A program made the translations under genes and the position numbers. Shown here piece after piece: positions 57,640-64,000 of a stretch of 64,000 bases of DNA. The stretch covers positions 1,296,680 to 1,360,679 of the forward strand of contig JAJEKB010021193.1 of assembly GCA_022393335.1 (NCBI GenBank). Direction: 5' to 3'. Under the pieces are notes generated by a model. The model was not told the DNA's origin and ran no database searches. It saw nothing but the letters and a program-made list of their open reading frames with translations. Source of the stretch: Macrotrachela quadricornifera. Lineage: Eukaryota > Rotifera > Eurotatoria > Philodinida > Philodinidae. Each line of letters starts with the position of its first letter. Position 1 is the stretch's first letter.

Positions 57640-58189
57640 GATTGATGTATCACGACATGGCAATTAGTAAAGAAGACCACAAGAAAACCGAAATAATCTT
57701 GTATTACAATGCCACGAAAGGAGGCGTGGATCAAATGATTCAAGTTTATTCTTGCAAGCAAAAAATCAATCATTGACCAATGAGCTTTTTTTAATATGAT
57801 TGATGCGGCCGGTATTGCATATTTTATTATACGGACAACAAAAAAATCCTGAATGAAACAATGACAAACTATACCGTCGACGATTATTTCTTCAACAACT
57901 GGGTCGCAGCCTTGTTGATGCTCACTTGAATCAAAGTTGTCAAGATCTGTGTACGATTCAGCGAAGTGCTCCGTTAGCTATGCACTATCTTGATCTTTCA
58001 ATGACTCGCCCGACGACTGGTGCATCAAAAGCTGGTGGAAGACGACGTTGTCACGTTTGTTCAAGATCTTGTGATAGAAAAATCGCTACAAAATGCTCAA
58101 TCTGCCATTTTCGTTGCTGTTCGAATTATCATAAGATAATTTATGACGTGTGCTTAGAATCTTTTAATGAAGATAAGAAAAAAGGATGA
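57640..58189 (+). pseudogene. Decayed piggyBac transposase, C-terminal part
   Basis: The first piece reads YYNATKGGVDQMIQVYSCKQ, the conserved N-x-T-K-G-G-V-D region with the last catalytic aspartate of piggyBac enzymes. After an in-frame stop and a frame change come PMSFF and NMIDAAGIAYFII, then further breaks. The last piece (57926-58189) ends with RRRCHVC, KCSICHFRCCSNYH and a final C, the zinc-binding C-terminal domain. Everything N-terminal is missing or unreadable, so it is inactive. It lies between the inverted CCAGGxCTGCCAAGTG motifs at 56911 and 58776, but that link is uncertain. Confidence 0.8.
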
Positions 58190-61109
58190 AATATAGGATA
58201 AAGATTACCAGAAAATGCCACAATAAGATCCTCTTCTTTCAACTATGTCCGTCATGTTATCTCTTACATAAACCTCATACTTATTTCATAGCTTGATAGA
58301 AATTTTGCTCCCATTAATTTAAAATCGTGTTGTGGACCGTATGGATCCCAATCTAGAAAGCTTTAATGTTGATAAGTGGTAGTACGAGGGTTAATCAAAA
58401 GTGCTCGGCGCCAAGAAAAGTATAATCATATTAAAAAACCTTATTTCAGTTTATTCCAATATTTACCATGTCTTAATTGGAAATATTGTGTGGTTTTGTA
58501 GATTATAATCGTTCTATTTAAATTATGACTTAATTGTCAGAGTATTCTTTTCTGAAAAATATTCAATAGACTCAAAATCTAAAGAGAAAAATGAAATATT
58601 ATAAGTTGTTTTTAAGAGAAAAGATTTTTCAGGTAGTTTTTTCAAACTAATTCTTTCGTTTTAGATAAAATTGCGTACCCCAACAGTGTACCCCATTTAA
58701 AAAAAAATTGTACCTCGACTCTACCTCATTTGAAATCCAATGTACCACATTTGAAAATCAGCACTTGGCAGTCCTGGTTTCGGTACATATCTAATCTCGA
58801 CAGAATCTGGGATATCGAAAATAGAAATTATCGTACTATGTTGCTCATACCATCGAAGTATTCTAATTAATCGCGACTCATGGCACACAGAACGCTTGTT
58901 TCTGTGTAGTCCATAAATACTTTTACCACCCTTCTGCCATGTCATTCTAAGTTTCGTCGGCTGAGTTGCTGAGAACTTTTGGATAGTTACTTCGTCCAGT
59001 AACTGTAGCATTTGTCCATCAATGACTATTCTGAATACAGCATAGAGAAGAGCATATTTTCCCGTTGTAACCAATAGTAGACGCCTTTGAGACAGATAAA
59101 ATACAAGAACGTAAATAAAGGAAGGACGAAAGTTGCAAATACACAGAACAAATTGTCCGTGCAGACTACATAGTCTAAATTTTACTATAATGAATCCGTC
59201 GTAAAATCAGGATTAAATAAAATTCGAGATGTTCAGAAAAGGTATTAAGTCATTTTACTAGATCCAGGCATTAATCTGTATGATGTGTCAGAAGGATTAT
59301 CCCTGGAGAAGGTGAGAGAGCAGTTTCAGCGATAGGTTGTTGACATTGAAACGTGATAGAATGCATCGAGGCTTGTTGAAGATGAGCCAGCTGTACTAAT
59401 AGATTAGCGAAACGAGTAATTTTGTTGCTCTTCTGGTATGTGTAGAAAGTTATTTCATTGCTCATTCAATAGTAGAACAATTATTGTGCACGATGAGCAA
59501 TGCACTTGGGTTAATGAAGCAAATTGACCATTAAGAGTGACATAAAATTGCTATACACTATAATATTAGTATCCTTCGATTAGCATTTGCTGATTGTAAC
59601 TATTTATCAGTTGTTGTTAAAACAGACAAAAGCCATTGACGTTTAGTGTCTCTGAATATTTTAGAATCTTTTGAATGTTTATATGATTATCAGACATTTA
59701 ATGGTTGTCCTTACCGAGATAGTATCTACTATCTAGACTATTGAAATCACTTTTATGCCTTCCAGTCTTACGAATACGAAGAGTGAAGGAGAGGAAAGAC
59801 TTCACATTGGAATGATAAAGCACATCTAACTAATAGATCTTTTAAAAATTCTTTTAATGATTAAATTATTCCTTATAAAGTTATTCAAACTCAAATGATA
59901 TGTAACAATTCAAAGTAATAAGATTATAATATCATAACTAATAATAGTAAGAGAAAACTAGATAAATATACAGTAATTCAATAGAAGAAAACATGACGAT
60001 TGAAATTGTAAAAATGTTCATATCTTATTTTTTCTTTATTTAGGAAAATGAAAAATTGCCAAAAAACCAAAATACAAATATTAAATTACTAAAATATTTG
60101 AAATCGAAAAAATTATGTTGTGCCTGTACATTTCTCTTGATGTTTCGTTAAATTTTTTTGTTGTGTACAGTCATAATTATTATTTATTTGCTTATTTATG
60201 TGAGAATATTTGTAACTGTGTGATGTTAGATCAATAAAATCAGTTTCAAATTTTACATATGATTGTTGCTAAGAGTGATATTGGAGATCACTAGATATCG
60301 TATACAACGAATATACACTCATAAGTAGACATCAATACCACCGTCATAATCAGCTATAATAATTTTTTAATATAATCGTATGCCGAATTTAGTTTTCATC
60401 AGAAAATTAAACATTTCACATGATATTTATTACTCTTTCCATATACAGAGTGAGCCACAAATAACTGAAATAAGAAATTTAATTACAGCTGTTTGCAGAA
60501 AAACTTGAAAACCTTCTTCCACAGATATCACTTTCTATGCAAGTGCTCTGCAAATTGTTTTATATAGTGGTAGATAGCCCACGACGAGTACTATAAAACA
60601 GTGTAATTTCATATTCTCTTTATTCACTTCTAGAAGTATCGAAGAGGAAAGAAATTACATTTCTATTTATACAACGTGTAATATGTCTGTCGAGGGTTTA
60701 TCCCTAAAAAAAATCACTTTTATAGTTACTTATAATAATAGAGAAAAATGTTTTAAGAAAAAAAAATTGTTTCCAAGTTTTTTTGCAAACAGCTGTATAT
60801 TATATTATTATAGTAAAAATGTGAATAAAATTATAAATTTGTTTATTCATAACATTCGTCCTTTAAATTACCGTTCTGTTCGATACCTTTGATTTGCGTC
60901 TTTTTAAAATGACATGTGATTGCTTCTCTCAAAATTTCTTTTACATCGTCCTTGCCGCACCCCGATCGTTACATAGAAAAATAAGTAATTACACCATCAA
61001 AACAAATTGAATGACATATCATACACAACAGAATATTCAAAACGTAACACAGAATCTGAAAGCGCACACATTTCACTGCAATATTTACATTTCAAACATA
61101 ACAACGTTA
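58190..61109. other. Intergenic, unassigned frames and a partial fold-back
   Basis: A minus-strand frame at 58721-59074 (117 codons, no ATG) is unrecognised. An inverted repeat joins TTACAGCTGTTTGCAGAAAA (60484) with its counterpart near 60775-60797. Its left side begins with CAGAGTGAGCCACAAATAAC after TA (60447), like the Tc1-type ends elsewhere, but no matching right end was found. It is probably a truncated MITE. Confidence 0.35.
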
Positions 61110-61262
61110 ATGTCTACGACGATGAATCTTACCTTGCAAACGTTACCAGTCGAACTGGTTTATCGAATTCTTGATCATCTTAAACCAATACAAATTTTTT
61201 GGTCCTGCCAAAATGTTTGTAAAAGGCTAAATACTATTTTAAATACCTATCATCCATATAAG
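61110..61262 (+). CDS. F-box protein, first exon, paralogue of the one at 2485-2637
   Basis: The ATG at 61110 opens 51 codons reading MSTTMNLTLQTLPVELVYRI and on through LDHL, W-S-C-Q-N-V-x-K-R-L and TYHPYK. A GTAATTG donor follows at 61263. Length, phase and motif order equal those of the exon at 2485-2637 on the other strand. The frame also stays open past the donor with V-I-V-x-x-x-x-K-S-Y-F-x-H in both copies, so the start of the intron is conserved too. A dispersed repeat begins about 95 bp into the intron (61356), and no second exon was recognised. The gene may be interrupted by that repeat. The expected role is a substrate adaptor for a ubiquitin ligase. Confidence 0.65.
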
Positions 61263-61355
61263 GTAATTGTACGTTTCATTCTGAAGTCATACTTTTATCA
61301 CGTTCTGAATACATTATTATTTTCTTGAAAATAGATTATATGATTAATTTTCTTG

Positions 61356-61533
61356 TTCCCTCGACTGTAGGAAGAGTCATATGAAAAAAAAGTCTGTATG
61401 TATGTGGCTGTCGGAGTCAAAAAAACATCGTCTAAAAGGTTATTGGGCACCTGCCTTTTACATGCACTTCCTGTAAAGTTTGACTAAAGGTTTTCAGGGG
61501 CGAGGAATCGAATCGCACTATTAGTTTTTGGAT
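61356..61533 (-). repeat. Dispersed repeat of the CAGTCGAGGG family, inverted copy
   Basis: Read on the minus strand it follows the copy at 6610-6814 from AAAAACTAATAGTGCGATTC through TTTAGTCAAACTTTACAGG and GTTTTTTTGACTCC to CTACAGTCGAGGGAA. A second end fragment (CCCCTCGACTGAAG) follows at about 61550. Confidence 0.6.
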
Positions 61534-61659
61534 TTTTTCAAATAACTTTTCCCCTCGACTGAAGCACAGTGAGCAACTTTCGTATAGCAGGCAGACATGT
61601 AAGTTTCGTGCTCTGAAACAGGTTTTTATTGCTCAAAAGTGGTTATATATCACTTAGAA

Positions 61660-62650
61660 AAATCATCTTTAAGCAAATAAAACACTTTTCGAAAAAAAAA
61701 ACTTATTCATGAAAATCACCTGTGGATTACTCTTGCCAAAATTATTGAAAAAAGTTTCTGTTACAAAATACATCGTGTCACACACTACTCGACGTAGATT
61801 GACATGCTGATTTTGGGGAGCAAAACAAAAAGGAAATGGGGTCAAAAACCAGAGTTTTCTTAGGAATCCTTAGCATAGTATATGGTTTCTGATGCGATGC
61901 GATGTGCATAGGTAACAAAAATTTGATATAGATGAACACAGTAAGGAAACGGCTGAATTCAGTTGGATGAGAACTCTTTGTAATGCTCGCAAAAATACGG
62001 CATGAACCGTTTTTTTGAGCTTTGCTTGCATGAAGATCAAACAAATTTTTCCAAAATAACCTTTTTCATTATATATCGTTCGATGCAGCTCGATGAGCTA
62101 ATTCCGAATATCACCTTGGTTTTGCACCAAAACGATGTCTTCTTTACAAAAATAGGGGTTCCAGGACAAACACCTCTGGTTTCAGGAAACTTGTAACACT
62201 GGCTATGCTCATCGCCACGTGATGATGCTCTGGTGAACGATACACCAGACATGAAAGAACAATTGGCAAAAGTTTTAGTCAATTGGACTTAAACTCTTTG
62301 TAGTGTTTGCAAAATACGGAAAGGATGGTTTTCAAAATCTTGCCGGTTCATAGCAACCGACTTTTTTTTCTCAGAAGCACTTACTGTTATATATGATTCG
62401 AGGTAGCTCGGCGGGCTGATTTCGAATATCGCCTTAGTTTTACGTCAACTTCTTCTCATATTCTCAAAATGAGTGATTCTTGAGCAGAAACCTGGTTTTT
62501 CGAGATACCTCTAACTAGGCCTATGTTCACTATTTCATCACGACGCTCTGACCGATGATCAATCAAGCATGAAAGAATAATCGGTGAAAATTTCAGTTCA
62601 ATCGAAATAAAATATAAAATACGATATGACCGTTTTTTCGATCCACTTTG
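61660..62650. repeat. Tandem repeat of about 317 bp, three degenerate copies
   Basis: The phrase AACTCTTTGTAATGCTCGCA followed by AAATACGG and a CGTTTTTT tract occurs at about 61972. It recurs at about 62290 (AACTCTTTGTAGTGTTTGCA) and, diverged, at about 62605 (AAAATACGATATGACCG). The blocks between them also match (CGATGCAGCTCGATGAGCT against CGAGGTAGCTCGGCGGGCT; TTCCGAATATCACCTT against TTTCGAATATCGCCTT). No gene is evident. Confidence 0.65.
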
Positions 62651-64000
62651 GGCCTAGTAATCATTTCTTTTCTTTAGCAAATCTAATTCAAACCAATGCA
62701 ATTTTTCATAGAGTAAACCTCATGGATCAACAATTCATTCTGCAAAGTTTTTCTCTTTAAACTACTTTGATAAGTTGATCAAAACAGTGGGTTCCCTAAA
62801 AGTACCGATTTGTGACCAGTTTTTTTGTCAATGATCTTTCTCTTGGTTTGACTTGTACTTTGAAAATTTGGTTTTAAGGTGCGATAGACTATCTATAGAT
62901 GTATTTATTCGAATATTTAAATTTTAGAAAATAGAACTTGAGGTCATATCCGCCCGCTTACCCACTGTGTGGTGACAAGGTGATATGAATTGGAGCCGCG
63001 CACCCACTCTTCGTCACAATTCATTACAGTTCATGAGATCGTACAGCATACATGCTGATTCATATAAAGTTGATAATGAGATAAAATTAAACATATTTTT
63101 ATAACGATATCCTTAATTAGTTACCACGAATAAGTTAGAATAGAGACTTTGGACGGACAGTGTTCATTTGTTTGTTTGCCATCTAAGACGCAGTTATACA
63201 TGATAAAAGACAGACAATTAATCCAACGCTACTCGTGAAATACTGAAGAGTTGATTTATGACGCTTAACTTTTCCACCAACTGAAGCCGCGTTGACCGAA
63301 TTGCATCATGACCTGATATCTCGAATCGAGTGCAGCTATAGATGGCTTCTCATAACAAGTAGAGAATCCTGCTACACTGAGTCTACCCGCTCTCAAACTC
63401 CCGATTACACCATTTCATTGTGATGTGGCTTTATGCTCATGCGGTTATGATTTGATACAATATTTCTATCTACCACAATCCTGAATGAAGACATTTCATT
63501 TTTACTGTTCTACGCTATTTCTAAAGTCAGTTGCCACAGTTGCCCCCGTTGAAAGATTTTAAAATTATTTAAGATCTTTTTTCAATATACAATGAGGTGG
63601 AGGTGAACACCAACTCACCACCTTGAACTGTCATGCTCCTGTTCTCGAGAGATTCATGCAAAAACTCTCCCACAACAATAATCTAGCAGTCGATCGAAAA
63701 CAACATCCTCCTAATCCCTTACGAGATGAAACGATACTAATCATACTTTATTCGCCTCTTTCATATTCATTTTCTTCTCTATCTATAGACAATCACTACA
63801 CTGAACCCTGCATACAATCAAATCAACAATGCTCGTGCACAACACCTAAGTGATGCCTTACGGCATAACACAGTGAGTCTCATTCAATCTACATCATTCT
63901 GTCACATTCATCTTCTTCTCTACATATAGACACTCACCACACTAGACCTTTTTAGGAATGAAATCGGAGCTGTTGGTGCACGATATCTTGCTGGTGCCTT
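62651..64000. other. Intergenic with a short imperfect duplication
   Basis: No supported gene. Around 63770-63810 and 63911-63950 the blocks TTCTTCTCTATCTATAGACA and CACTACACTGAACC are repeated in diverged form about 141 bp apart. The last bases show no recognisable start of a further gene. Confidence 0.35.

Noticed and set aside
58721..59074. 117-codon minus-strand frame
   Set aside because: It lacks an ATG and no motif could be recognised. Kept only as a note in the intergenic entry.
61490..61530. Possible tRNA-like GAATCGAATCGCAC string
   Set aside because: No acceptor or anticodon stems could be built around it, and it lies inside the dispersed repeat family.

Overview
The window reads as nuclear DNA of a microscopic animal, most likely a bdelloid rotifer of the genus Rotaria. 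This is an inference, made without a database search. The DNA is strongly AT-rich, introns are very short (48 and 63 bp), and two first exons match the F-box family (TLPVELIYRILDHL type) that I know as highly multiplied in Rotaria. Small divergent 7TM receptors, a giant LDLa/EGF/7TM receptor and a Kelch propeller of bacterial style point the same way. Gene density is low and mobile-element debris is dense. That suggests accessory or subtelomeric-like DNA, although no telomere repeat was seen.

Layout. 0-8.6 kb: an F-box first exon (minus), a dispersed repeat family ending in CAGTCGAGGG, and compound tandem arrays. 8.65-10.5 kb: a degenerate array with a 93-bp period. 13.5-14.2 kb: two fold-back elements, one a 123-bp near-perfect hairpin with a 9-bp target duplication. 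18.6-21.8 kb: a TA-flanked fold-back element lies directly upstream of an intact CSC1/OSCA/TMEM63-type channel gene that looks fungal in sequence. 26.4-28.3 kb: the same 93-bp array in opposite orientation. 28.3-30.9 kb: a possible small secreted peptide and a decayed MULE transposase. 32.6-34.6 kb: a fold-back element and a piggyBac-like tail fragment. 35.4-36.4 kb: an intact wax-synthase-like MBOAT gene (minus). 39.7-45.6 kb: several fold-back elements around a two-exon 7TM receptor. 46.1-47.3 kb: a broken copy of a multicopy animal gene. 48.8-49.9 kb: a Kelch propeller whose signal peptide lies on a separate tiny exon. 51.3-56.1 kb: a 1583-residue LDLa/EGF/7TM receptor in one open frame. 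57.6-58.2 kb: a decayed piggyBac transposase. 61-64 kb: a second F-box exon, a tandem array of about 317 bp and a short duplication.

The intact genes do not form a pathway. They are independent genes: a mechanosensitive-type channel, a lipid acyltransferase, two receptors, a secreted propeller and F-box adaptors. Three of them (channel, wax synthase, Kelch) look like candidates for horizontal acquisition. The most striking non-coding features are the oppositely oriented 93-bp arrays on either side of the channel gene and the set of TA-flanked fold-back elements with related termini.
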